Source: Rhodospirillum sp.
GTDB lineage: Bacteria; Pseudomonadota; Alphaproteobacteria; Dongiales; Dongiaceae
Assembly (NCBI GenBank): GCA_013822765.1
Contig: PNKY01000001.1
Span: 496,001 to 560,000, forward strand
Direction: 5' to 3'
Length of the DNA stretch: 64,000 nucleotides
This document shows positions 8,449 through 16,794 of this stretch, piece by piece (position 1 is the first letter of the stretch; every line of letters begins with the position of its first letter). The notes below the pieces were generated by a model. That model was not told where the DNA came from. It searched no databases and saw only the letters and a list, made by a program, of their open reading frames with translations. The position numbers and the translations under genes were made by a program.

Positions 8449-9375
8449 ATGGCCGCGCAGGAGGGAGTGGCCATCCTTGGCATCTTCGTCGCCGACCTCG
8501 CGTTCCGCGCCGGACGGCTGCCGAAGATTGGCGAGACCATCATCGGCTCTGGCTTCAAGATGGGACCTGGCGGCAAGGGCTCCAACCAATCAGTGGCCGC
8601 GGCTCGGCTCGGCGCCAAGGTGACCATCATTTCCAAGCTGGGACGCGATGCGTTTGGCGACATCGCCCTCAAGACCTGGAAGGACGAAGGCATCGTCGCC
8701 CGCACGGCTCAATCGGACGACGCCACCGGCGGCGCTTTCATCTTCGTCAATCACGACAGCGGTGAGAATGCGATCATCGTCTATCCCGGCGCCGCTGGCA
8801 CCATCTCGGTCACCGATGTCGATGCGGCCACCGATACCATCCGCGGCGCGAAGGTGTTTGTGACACAATTGGAGCAGCCGATCCCCGCGGCTCAGCGCGG
8901 TCTGGAGATCGCGCGCGCCGCCGGTGTGACGACGATCTTCAATCCCGCGCCGGCTGTGCCGATTCCGGATTCGATCTATCCTTTCTGCGACTACATCGTG
9001 CCGAACGAGACCGAGGCCGCGGCCCTGACCGGTCTGCCGGTCGCGACGCTGGCGGATGCGCAGCGCGTCGGCGATGCCTTGCTGGCAAAAGGCGTGCGCA
9101 CCGCCCTGATCACGCTCGGCGGACGCGGCGCCCTGTTCCACAGTCGCGATCGTTCCATCGAGATTCCGGCTTTCTCGGCGGGCCCGGTAGTGGAAACCAC
9201 CGGCGCCGGCGATGCCTTCGTCGGCGGTTTTGCCGCGGCGATCGCGCGCGGCGCCGAGCCGGTGGAAGCTGGGCGCTTCGGCTCCGCCGTCGCCGGTATC
9301 TCCGTCACGCGCCCCGGCACGGCTCCATCGATGCCGCGCCTGGCCGAGGTGGAAGCGCTGCTGGCGAGACGCTGA
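8449..9375 (+). CDS. rbsK: Ribokinase, PfkB family
   Basis: A 308-residue PfkB-type carbohydrate kinase. It has the N-terminal signature MGPGGKGSNQSVAAARLG (about residues 41-58) and the C-terminal ATP/anion-hole motif TTGAGDAFVGGFAAA with catalytic Asp (about 250-265). It phosphorylates ribose or 2-deoxyribose at O5, producing the DeoC substrate in the latter case. It begins 4 bases after the mutarotase stop. Specificity for deoxyribose is inferred from linkage to deoC. Confidence 0.9.
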   Translation: MAAQEGVAILGIFVADLAFRAGRLPKIGETIIGSGFKMGPGGKGSNQSVAAARLGAKVTIISKLGRDAFGDIALKTWKDEGIVARTAQSDDATGGAFIFVNHDSGENAIIVYPGAAGTISVTDVDAATDTIRGAKVFVTQLEQPIPAAQRGLEIARAAGVTTIFNPAPAVPIPDSIYPFCDYIVPNETEAAALTGLPVATLADAQRVGDALLAKGVRTALITLGGRGALFHSRDRSIEIPAFSAGPVVETTGAGDAFVGGFAAAIARGAEPVEAGRFGSAVAGISVTRPGTAPSMPRLAEVEALLARR

Positions 9376-9381
9376 ACGCCC

Positions 9382-11379
9382 TTAGCCGATGCTGGCCGGC
9401 ATGTGTTCCTGGAACCAGGACATCACCCGCGCCCCGTAGTCGTATTTCGCCGGGCGGCTCTGCACCCAGTGACCTTCCTTCGGGTAGTGAACCAGCGCGG
9501 ATTTCGCGCCGGCTTGCAGCAGCGCGCGGTGGAACTCGATCGCCTGCACGGCCGGGCAGTTCCGATCCAGCGCGCCGCAGATATTTAAGGTCGGGGTCTT
9601 CACGCGGTCGGCGAACATGATGGCGCTGCGCTTGAAATACTCGCCGCCTGGATTGGTGTATTTGTCCTGCAGGAAATTCTCGCAGAAACCGGGGATGTGG
9701 CTGGTCAGTTGCTCGCTGACATAGTCGGTGACGGGCGAGACGACGACTGAAGCCGCAAAGCGCGTGTCCTGGGTGATGATCCAGGCGCTCATGATCCCGC
9801 CATAGGATATGCCGGTGATGCCGATGCGCTTCGGATCGACGATGCCATCGGCGACCAGCCGGTCAAGTCCGCTCAGGATATCCTGGGCGTCCGCGCCGCC
9901 CATGTCGCCGGCAACGGCGCGCGCGAAATCCTGGCCGCGACCGGTGCTGCCGCGCGGGTTGGGTTGAAAGATCACATAGCCGGCCCGCAGCAACGTGACA
10001 TAGAGCGCGCTGCGCCCGACGCAACCGGGGCGCCAGGACCAGACCGGGCCGCCGTGAACATCGACGATGACGGCGCGTGGGCCACCTTTGCCGACGGGGC
10101 GCAGCAGCCAGCCATGAATTTCCCAGCCGTCTTTCGCCGTCCAGGTGTAGTCCTCGGCGCGGCCGAGGGAAGCGAGCGTCGCTTCGGCGCCCTTCGGGCC
10201 GAAGCCTCGCACATTCGTCATCTCACCGCCGCGGAACAACGCTACGGTCTGAGGCGTGAAGAAGCCCTCCATCGAAAGCGCGCAGTCGCCCGGCGTGGCA
10301 CCCGGGCTGACGAACGGAAAATAGCGATCGCCGCCCAGGGTCGTATCCGATCCGGCCCACAGAATCCGCGTGTGCGCGCTCTCCGCATCGCACAATCCCA
10401 GCACCGTTTCGGCGGTTCGAAGTCCGGCGATCAGGATATCGGTTTCGCTTTGCCAGGCAGTAAAGGTGATGTCGGCATTCTCAGTGTCCGCGCGCCGTGC
10501 CGTGCCGTCCTTCACCGAGACGATCATCAGATCGCCGGTCGTCGATTCGCGGTCGCTGCTGAAGGAGGCGACGAGCGCAAGCTGATTGCCGCTGGGCGAG
10601 ACGGAGAGGTAACCGACCTGATCCTTCGGCGTATGGACGATGCGCACCGTGCCGCCGGCCAGATCGATGAGTCGGACATTGGCCTTGTACCAATCATTCT
10701 CAAGCGGATTATCGGACGCAATGCAGGCGATGGAATTGTTGCCTGCCCAGCACGCCTCCCACGGATTGAGGCCATGGGACGTGACACGGCGGAGCGCGCC
10801 GCGAGCGACATCGTAGATCCAGAGACTGCGCCACTGGGTGTCGTCTACCCCGACATCGACCTGCGGAGTCCAACTGGGCAGCGCCGGGTCCGACGTCTGG
10901 AATGTGTATCCGCCGTGAAATCCTGACAGGTCCACGCCCCGCTCCGCGCCGCCGATCAGGATCGATTTTCCATCGGGCGACCAGTGGGCGTACTCCACCC
11001 ACAATTCTTTCAAGGTCACGGGCGTCTCGCGCTGCGAAGCGAGGTCGAGCAGGCAGAGCTGGCTGACGCCTGGCTCATGGCGATCCGAGAGATAAGCGAG
11101 CGTGCGCCCGTCCGGCGACCATTTGGGTGCTACGTCGGTGCCGGGTCCGGAGGACACCATGCGCAGCGCACCGCTCGCGACATCAAGCAAGAAAATGCGC
11201 TGCGGTAGAGTTCCCTCCAGGACCTCCGCGATCACGCCGCTGCCGGCGATGGTGCGGCCATCGGGCGAAAGCGCAAGGTCGTAGAGGTCCGACGGCTGGC
11301 CGGCCCCTGGCCGAAGCCAGTCCGCATCCGCCTGTCGAACGCGCTTGAACAGCTCCGTGTCGCGCAGATCGGTTTGCAA
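9382..11379 (-). CDS. S9-family (prolyl oligopeptidase/acylaminoacyl peptidase) serine peptidase
   Basis: A 665-residue protein with an N-terminal WD40-like beta-propeller (repeats such as PKWSPDGRTLAYLSD and HWSPDGKSILIGG) and a C-terminal alpha/beta-hydrolase. The nucleophile is in GISYGG (GxSxGG), the acid in CGALDRNCP and the His in EGHW. No signal peptide is visible, so it is probably cytosolic and cleaves short peptides or blocked N-termini. It converges on rbsK with only 6 bases between the stops and seems unrelated to the sugar operons. Confidence 0.9.
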   Translation of the reverse strand: MQTDLRDTELFKRVRQADADWLRPGAGQPSDLYDLALSPDGRTIAGSGVIAEVLEGTLPQRIFLLDVASGALRMVSSGPGTDVAPKWSPDGRTLAYLSDRHEPGVSQLCLLDLASQRETPVTLKELWVEYAHWSPDGKSILIGGAERGVDLSGFHGGYTFQTSDPALPSWTPQVDVGVDDTQWRSLWIYDVARGALRRVTSHGLNPWEACWAGNNSIACIASDNPLENDWYKANVRLIDLAGGTVRIVHTPKDQVGYLSVSPSGNQLALVASFSSDRESTTGDLMIVSVKDGTARRADTENADITFTAWQSETDILIAGLRTAETVLGLCDAESAHTRILWAGSDTTLGGDRYFPFVSPGATPGDCALSMEGFFTPQTVALFRGGEMTNVRGFGPKGAEATLASLGRAEDYTWTAKDGWEIHGWLLRPVGKGGPRAVIVDVHGGPVWSWRPGCVGRSALYVTLLRAGYVIFQPNPRGSTGRGQDFARAVAGDMGGADAQDILSGLDRLVADGIVDPKRIGITGISYGGIMSAWIITQDTRFAASVVVSPVTDYVSEQLTSHIPGFCENFLQDKYTNPGGEYFKRSAIMFADRVKTPTLNICGALDRNCPAVQAIEFHRALLQAGAKSALVHYPKEGHWVQSRPAKYDYGARVMSWFQEHMPASIG

Positions 11380-11590
11380 GATACCGCCTCTTCGTTGAGG
11401 GATGTTTCGCCAAGCGAAGGGATCGCGGTCGGTTTGGCGACCGCATCCTCCATGCGAGCGAAGGACAGGCGGATTCTATTGCCACGGTATCAAATGGCAA
11501 GCCGCGCGAATTTGCTGAGGATGGTTGACTGAAGCATGGCGATCGATGCCACCGTCGCGAGGCACCGATCGGTTGGAGGCCGCATTGCCA

Positions 11591-12277
11591 CTAGGCGGCG
11601 AATCCGGATGCGGTCAGCTGGTTGACAATGGCTTCGCGCGCCTTCCTGGTGCCGGCCAGGCGCTCGCGCACGGTTGCCAGCACCGCGGCCGGTGCTTCTT
11701 CCGGTGTTCCGGCGGTGAAGGGCGGCTCCGGCGCATATTCCAGCCCAAGCTGGATCGCTTCCGCTTCCGCCCGGCCGACCAGCTCGGCGACGACCGCCAG
11801 TCCGAAATCGATGCCAGCCGTCACGCCGCCCGCGGTGATCAGGTTGCCGTCGCGCACCACGCGGCCATGGACCGGAATGGCGCCAAACTTTTCCAGGAAG
11901 TCGTGCGAGAGCCAGTGCGTCGTCGCCTTGCGGCCCTTGAGCAGGCCCGCGGCGCCAAGGACAAGCGAGCCCGTACAGACCGAGGTGACATAGCGTGCCC
12001 GTGCGGCCTGGGCGCGCAGGAAGCTCAGCACCTCCGCATCCTGCAGCAATGCGTTCACGCCGCCGCCGCCCGGCACGCAGATCACGTCCAGCGCGGGGCA
12101 CTCGCTGAAAGTCATGGTGGGGCCGAGCACCAGGCCGGTGGCCGAATTGATCGGCGCGCGATCCTTCCAGATCAAATGGACCTTCGCTTCCGGCAGCGAC
12201 GCAAAGACTTCATAGGGCCCGGTCAGGTCCAGTTGCTGGACACCGGGAAACACGAGAATGCCGATCTGAAGTGCCAT
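11591..12277 (-). CDS. DJ-1/PfpI family protein, isonitrile hydratase-like
   Basis: A 228-residue protein starting MALQIGILVFPGVQQLD, with AAGGGGAGG at the right distance upstream of the ATG at 12277; the longer frame upstream lacks a ribosome site. It carries the DJ-1/PfpI nucleophile elbow YVTSVCTGSLVLGAAG with Cys near residue 100 and ATTHWLSHDF after it, as in isonitrile hydratase (InhA). It is divergent from a GlxA-type regulator with the same fold, which probably controls it. The substrate is unknown. Confidence 0.85.
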   Translation of the reverse strand: MALQIGILVFPGVQQLDLTGPYEVFASLPEAKVHLIWKDRAPINSATGLVLGPTMTFSECPALDVICVPGGGGVNALLQDAEVLSFLRAQAARARYVTSVCTGSLVLGAAGLLKGRKATTHWLSHDFLEKFGAIPVHGRVVRDGNLITAGGVTAGIDFGLAVVAELVGRAEAEAIQLGLEYAPEPPFTAGTPEEAPAAVLATVRERLAGTRKAREAIVNQLTASGFAA

Positions 12278-12327
12278 GAATTCCTCCCCTTGACGAGACG
12301 ATCCTAGCGCATCACCATTTGGCGGAC

Positions 12328-13317
12328 ATGCCAAAGACCCCTCGTTTTACGCCAAGGCCGCGCCGCATCGAAGTGCTGGCCTTCCCGGATGTCCAGCTGC
12401 TCGACGTCGCCGGGCCGCTGCAGGTGTTCGCCACCGCCAACGATCTGGCGCGCATGGCCGGCCGCCCCGCGCTCTATGACCCTGCGGCGGTCGCGGATGG
12501 GGGGCTCACGTTGTCATCCGCCGGCCTCGGCCTCGCGACCCAGCCGCTGCCGGCGCCGCGCGTCGCGGTGGACACGCTGATCGTGGCGGGCGGCTGGGGC
12601 GTGCACCCCGCCTGCCAGGACAAGCGGCTGATCGGCTGGATCAAGGCGCGCGCGAATAACGCGCGTCGCGTCGCATCGGTGTGCAGCGGCGCCTTCCTGC
12701 TGGCGACTGCGGGTCTGCTCGACGGGCGGCGGGCCGCGACTCACTGGAGTCGCTGCGGCGAGTTCGCCCAGCGCTTCCCCAAGGTGAAGCTGGAGCCCGA
12801 CCCGATCTTCGTCCAGGACGGCAAAGTGTGGACGTCGGCCGGCATCACCGCCGGCATCGACCTTGCGCTGGCGCTGGTGGAGGAGGACCAAGGCCACGAG
12901 CTCGCGCTGGCTGTGGCGCGCCAGCTGGTGGTGTTCCTGAAACGGCCGGGCGGCCAAGCGCAGTTCAGCGCCGCGCTCGCCTTGCAGCACGGCAACGGCA
13001 AGTTCGAACGCCTGCATGCCTGGATCGCGGACCACTTGACCGCCGACCTCTCGGTCGAGGCGCTGGCGGACGCCAGCGGCATGAGCGAGCGCAGCTTCGT
13101 GCGCCACTATCGCCAAGCCACCGGCACGACGCCGGCGCGCGCGGTGGAACAGCTGCGGGTGGAGGCGGCGCGCCGCGCGCTCGAAGGCGGCCTGCCGGTC
13201 AAGCGCGCCGCGCAGCGCTGCGGCTTCGGGTCGGAGGAAACCATGCGCCGCAGCTTCCTGCGCCACCTCGGCGCATCGCCGCAAGCCTATCGCGAGCGCT
13301 TCGCTCAGTCCTCGTAG
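12328..13317 (+). CDS. GlxA-type transcriptional regulator (DJ-1/PfpI domain plus AraC HTH)
   Basis: A 329-residue protein. Residues about 10-190 form a DJ-1/PfpI-like sensor domain (VLAFPDVQLLDVAGPLQVF, VCSGAFLLATAGL with the conserved Cys). Residues about 225-325 hold two AraC helix-turn-helix units (LSVEALADASGMSERSFVRHY and VKRAAQRCGFGSEETMRRSF). The ATG at 12328 is preferred to a TTG at 12319. It is divergent from the isonitrile hydratase-like gene across a 50-bp gap, which suggests it regulates that gene and itself. Confidence 0.88.
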   Translation: MPKTPRFTPRPRRIEVLAFPDVQLLDVAGPLQVFATANDLARMAGRPALYDPAAVADGGLTLSSAGLGLATQPLPAPRVAVDTLIVAGGWGVHPACQDKRLIGWIKARANNARRVASVCSGAFLLATAGLLDGRRAATHWSRCGEFAQRFPKVKLEPDPIFVQDGKVWTSAGITAGIDLALALVEEDQGHELALAVARQLVVFLKRPGGQAQFSAALALQHGNGKFERLHAWIADHLTADLSVEALADASGMSERSFVRHYRQATGTTPARAVEQLRVEAARRALEGGLPVKRAAQRCGFGSEETMRRSFLRHLGASPQAYRERFAQSS

Positions 13318-13631
13318 TCGCCGCCCTGCGCCCAGGGAATCGCCCAGGGCAGGAACAGCACGAACAGAACGAAGGCGATGCCGAGCGGCAGCAGGCCGTA
13401 AAACGCGATGGCCTCGCCGGTATAGGCGATCGCCGCGATCAGCCATTGCAGCGCGAAGGCGGCAATGCTCTCCGGCGCCTCGGATTGCGCCATGACGCCA
13501 ATGGCACGCTGGTGGTCGTAGACCGACAGTCCCGTGACCAAGGCGAGCCACGGCATCGCGCACAGCGTCCAGGTCCGAAGCGGATTGAACCGCCGTGGTT
13601 GATCTTCCAGCGTTGTCGAATGTCGCATCAT
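13305..13631 (-). CDS. Small membrane protein of unknown function
   Basis: About 108 residues from a tandem ATG-ATG at 13631/13628 with GAGG upstream. At least two hydrophobic segments are visible (CAMPWLALVTGLSVY and IAFYGLLPLGIAFVLFVLFL), with a basic N-terminus and an acidic GGDYED tail. It overlaps the end of the convergent GlxA-type gene by 13 bases. No family recognised. An upstream extension to 13682 is possible but less likely. Confidence 0.6.
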   Translation of the reverse strand: MMRHSTTLEDQPRRFNPLRTWTLCAMPWLALVTGLSVYDHQRAIGVMAQSEAPESIAAFALQWLIAAIAYTGEAIAFYGLLPLGIAFVLFVLFLPWAIPWAQGGDYED

Positions 13632-13691
13632 GACCTCAACCAATGGAGCGGCGATTTTCCTCAAACCGTGCCCGGATCGCAAGCGCGCGCA

Positions 13692-14297
13692 TCATGCCCG
13701 TCTGCCTTTCGACGCGGTCTTGCGAACCGGTTGCCGGGCGCCGACGATCGCCGCCACGAATCTCTCCAGATTATCCTCGACATACTGCTCCACCCGGCCC
13801 TTCGGATCGAAGCTCCACCACAGCAGCGAACCCTGCCACTGCGACGCCATGAGCAGGCCGATACCTTGCGGCGCCTGCGCCTCTGCCGCGAAGCACTCCT
13901 CGAGCGCGCGCGTCAGCACCGCCTTCCACGTCGCGCCGCGCGCCCGCAACGCCGGATCCCGTAAATCCTCGCGCAGGATCAGCAGCGCATCCGCGTAGGC
14001 TTCGATCTCGCCATAGTCTTTCGAGAGCATGGTGAGCAGCTGGACCGCGCCGGCCGGTGTCTTCGGCACCTTCGCTGAGAACGCTGCCGTCTTCTCATCC
14101 AGTCCGTCCCAGGCGTAAGACAAGGTGCTCCGGATGAGGTCGGCCTTGCTCTTGAAGCGCTGCACCAGGGTCGACGCCGACAACCCGCAGGCCTGCGCCA
14201 GGGTGGCAAAGGTGAGGGCGTCCGGCCCGCGCTGGTGCACCAGCGCGTAGGCCGCCTTCAGAACCGCGCTGTCGGGCAAGATCTTTGACCGGGGCAT
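13692..14297 (-). CDS. TetR-family transcriptional regulator
   Basis: A 201-residue protein with an N-terminal TetR HTH: LTFATLAQACGLSASTLVQRFKSK at about residues 24-47. The ligand-binding C-terminal half is not assignable. It is divergent from the SDR gene; the gap contains two near-identical 25-bp repeats, each with a palindromic core. This suggests it represses both its own gene and the SDR gene. A CTCC on the plus strand (GGAG on its own strand) lies just before the start. Confidence 0.85.
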   Translation of the reverse strand: MPRSKILPDSAVLKAAYALVHQRGPDALTFATLAQACGLSASTLVQRFKSKADLIRSTLSYAWDGLDEKTAAFSAKVPKTPAGAVQLLTMLSKDYGEIEAYADALLILREDLRDPALRARGATWKAVLTRALEECFAAEAQAPQGIGLLMASQWQGSLLWWSFDPKGRVEQYVEDNLERFVAAIVGARQPVRKTASKGRRA

Positions 14298-14311
14298 CCG
14301 CTCTCCTTTTT

Positions 14312-14363
14312 ATAACCGAACGGTCATTTATATATTGAATAACCGAACGATCGTTTATATATT
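14312..14363. promoter_or_regulatory. Tandem operator for the TetR/SDR divergent pair
   Basis: Two 25-base direct repeats, 14312-14336 and 14339-14363, differ at only two positions. Each reads ATAACCGAACG[G/A]TC[A/G]TT followed by TATATATT-like AT-rich DNA. The second contains the perfect palindrome AACGATCGTT. The repeat interval is 27 bases. The location between a TetR gene and its divergent neighbour and the dyad core make this a probable TetR operator overlapping both promoters. Confidence 0.75.
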
Positions 14364-14408
14364 ACCCGGACCGAGGGCGCATTCGTCAATTCAGGAATGG
14401 AGGTATTC

Positions 14409-15317
14409 ATGTCGCTGCAAGGAAAAGTCGCCCTGGTCGCCGGTGCAACGCGCGGCGCCGGCCGCGGTATCGCGGTCGAGCTGGGCGCGGCCGGCGCCAT
14501 CGTCTACGTCACCGGACGCACCACGCGCACGCAGCAATCCGAATACAAGCGCGCCGAGACCATTGAGGAAACGGCGGCGCTGGTGTCGCAGGCCGGCGGC
14601 AAAGGCATCGCAATCCAGGTCGATCACCTGGTCGCGGAACAGGTCGAGAGGCTGGTCGCGCGCATTCGCGCGGAGCATGGGCGCCTCGACATCCTCGTCA
14701 ACGACGTGTGGGGCGGCGAGACGCTCAAGGAGTGGAACAAGCCGGTCTGGGGCCACAATCTCGAGAACGGCCTGCGTCTGCTCGACCTCGGTGTGCGCAC
14801 GCATCTCATCACCACGCACTTCGCCTTGCCGCTGCTGATCGAACGGCCGGGCGGGCTGTTGGTCGAGGTGACGGACGGCACCGACGATTACAATGCAACC
14901 CATTACCGCATCAATCCGTTCTACGATCTCGCCAAGGTGTCCGTAAACCGCATGGCCTGGGCACATGCCAAGGACCTGGCGCCGCACGGCGCAACCTCGG
15001 TCTGCATCACGCCCGGCTGGCTGCGCTCCGAGATGATGCTGGAAGCGTTCGGGGTCAAAGAGGAGAACTGGCGCGACGCCACCCAGCGCATCCCGCATTT
15101 CGCGATCTCGGAGACGCCGCGCTTCGTCGGGCGCGCCATCGCTGCGCTGGCCGCCGATCCCGACCGCGCACGCTGGAACGGCCAGTCGCTCTCCAGCGGC
15201 CAGCTGGCACAGGTCTACGACTTCACCGACCTCGACGGCTCCCGCCCCGATGCCTGGCGCTACGTGACAGAGGTGCAGGACGCCGGCAAGCCGGCGGACA
15301 CGACCGGCTACCGGTAA
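14409..15317 (+). CDS. SDR-family NAD(P)-dependent oxidoreductase
   Basis: A 302-residue short-chain dehydrogenase with cofactor motif AGATRGAGRGIAVELG near the N-terminus and catalytic Tyr-x3-Lys in FYDLAKVSVNRMAW. GGAGG at 14399-14403 fixes the ATG at 14409. The substrate cannot be inferred; the adjacent TetR regulator and duplicated operator imply induction by a small molecule, often a xenobiotic or the enzyme's own substrate. Confidence 0.87.
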   Translation: MSLQGKVALVAGATRGAGRGIAVELGAAGAIVYVTGRTTRTQQSEYKRAETIEETAALVSQAGGKGIAIQVDHLVAEQVERLVARIRAEHGRLDILVNDVWGGETLKEWNKPVWGHNLENGLRLLDLGVRTHLITTHFALPLLIERPGGLLVEVTDGTDDYNATHYRINPFYDLAKVSVNRMAWAHAKDLAPHGATSVCITPGWLRSEMMLEAFGVKEENWRDATQRIPHFAISETPRFVGRAIAALAADPDRARWNGQSLSSGQLAQVYDFTDLDGSRPDAWRYVTEVQDAGKPADTTGYR

Positions 15318-15340
15318 GCCTCCGCTTGATGCAGTATTGC

Positions 15341-15360
15341 TCCCCTGACGCCTCAGGGGA
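15341..15360 (+). promoter_or_regulatory. Hairpin overlapping the ribosome site of the next gene
   Basis: TCCCCTGA and TCAGGGGA form a perfect 8-bp stem with a CGCC loop. The right arm contains AGGGGA, the Shine-Dalgarno for the GTG start at 15368. No T-run follows, so it is more likely to act on translation than as a terminator, though partial termination after the SDR gene is possible. Confidence 0.45.
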
Positions 15361-15367
15361 GCGACAT

Positions 15368-16714
15368 GTGACTGAAGTGAGCGAAGTTTCCGCGCGCATC
15401 GCCAAGGAACTGGACCGACTGGACGCCGACATCGTGCATGTCGGGCTGTTCGACTTTGCGACCATGTTCCGCGAACGCCGGTTGCGGCGCGCCGATCTCT
15501 TGAGCGGCGCCGACAGCGCCGTGTTCGCGAATGTGCTGCCGAAATGGGATTCCGCGGAATCGATCCTGGCGCCCGGGCCTTATGGCAGCGAGCCGATCGT
15601 CTACGATCCGGAGTCCATCCGGCCGTATCCGTTCGAGCCGCGCGCTGCCGCCTTGGTGGCGGACTATTCGGGGCCGCAGGCGGAGATCATGCCGCGCCGT
15701 TTGCTGGCGCGGCAGATCGAGCGCGCGGGGGAAGCCGGCTTCGACGTGCTGGCTGCCTACGAGTTCGAGTTCATCGTGCTCAACGAGACGGCGGACTCGC
15801 TGCGGGAAAAGGGCTTCGCCAATCTCAGCCATTTCGCGGCCGACAACCGATGCTGGTCGGGGCAGACAGCCGCGACCCATGCCGGCTTCGTCGCCGACCT
15901 CGAAGCGTTGCTGCGGGCCGCCGACATCGACCTGTTCGCGCTCGGCGTCGAGCTTGGCCCCGGCTGCCTCGAGGCTACGCTGCGGCACAAGCCTGCGATG
16001 CGCGCGGCCGACGATGCCGCCTTCTTCCGCATGTTCACCAAGGCATTCTGCCGCCAACGCGGGCTGACGGCGTCCTTCATGCCGCTGCTGGGCGCGGGCT
16101 TCCCGGGCATCGGTGGTCATGTGTGCCTCTCTCTGCGCGAGCGGCAGTCCGGCAAGAACGTCTTCGCCGACCGCGCACAGCAGCATGGCCTCAGCAAGGC
16201 GGCGCAATCCTTCCTCGCTGGCATCATCGATGTGGTGCCGCAGGCCTTCCCGATGTGCGCTCACACCGTCAATGCCTATCGCCGCTTCGCGCCGGGCAGC
16301 TGGGCGCCGAAGACCGTCAGCTGGGCGCCGTATAACTATGCCGCCGCCGTGCGCACCGCCGCGGAGACCGAGGAAGCGACGCGGCTGGAGCTGCGGCTGC
16401 CGGGCGGTGACGTCAATGTCTATCTGGCGCTAGCCCTGATGCTGGGCGCCGGGTTGGATGGACTGGAGCGGCGCCTGCCGCTCAAGGATGAGCCCATCGG
16501 CGCCGGCGGGCCGAACGAGATTCCGGCCAACGCGCCGCGCTTGCCCACCGACCTGCTCGAGGCCACGCGCCGGTTCCGTGCCAGCGAGACCGCCAAGCGC
16601 CTGTTCGGCACGGCTTTCGTCGAGCATTTCGCGATGATCTGCGAGGCCGAGGATACCGCCCTAAGGCGTGCGGTCAGCGCTGCTGAAGTGCAGCGCTATC
16701 TCGAAGGCGGCTGA
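15368..16714 (+). CDS. Glutamine synthetase family protein (GlnA-like, non-canonical)
   Basis: About 448 residues from a GTG at 15368 with AGGGGAGC upstream (ATG 15329 is an alternative). It carries glutamine synthetase-type motifs: YEFEFIVLNE for metal binding, GVELGPGCLEATLRH in place of the E-x-GPGQ-x-E motif, FPGIGGHVCLSLRE and a C-terminal ...PGGDVNVYLALALMLGAGLDG. Such proteins ligate ammonia or amines to glutamate-type acids with ATP. It lacks the clear type I adenylylation loop, so it is probably a gamma-glutamyl-amine ligase or another specialised ligase rather than the housekeeping enzyme. Confidence 0.82.
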   Translation: MTEVSEVSARIAKELDRLDADIVHVGLFDFATMFRERRLRRADLLSGADSAVFANVLPKWDSAESILAPGPYGSEPIVYDPESIRPYPFEPRAAALVADYSGPQAEIMPRRLLARQIERAGEAGFDVLAAYEFEFIVLNETADSLREKGFANLSHFAADNRCWSGQTAATHAGFVADLEALLRAADIDLFALGVELGPGCLEATLRHKPAMRAADDAAFFRMFTKAFCRQRGLTASFMPLLGAGFPGIGGHVCLSLRERQSGKNVFADRAQQHGLSKAAQSFLAGIIDVVPQAFPMCAHTVNAYRRFAPGSWAPKTVSWAPYNYAAAVRTAAETEEATRLELRLPGGDVNVYLALALMLGAGLDGLERRLPLKDEPIGAGGPNEIPANAPRLPTDLLEATRRFRASETAKRLFGTAFVEHFAMICEAEDTALRRAVSAAEVQRYLEGG

Positions 16715-16794
16715 TTCCACGCCTATTCTGTGACTTTCCTGTGTGCCGCGTGGGGTGCATCGACCTGCGCGAACATTTCTGATTACTTGCCTCT

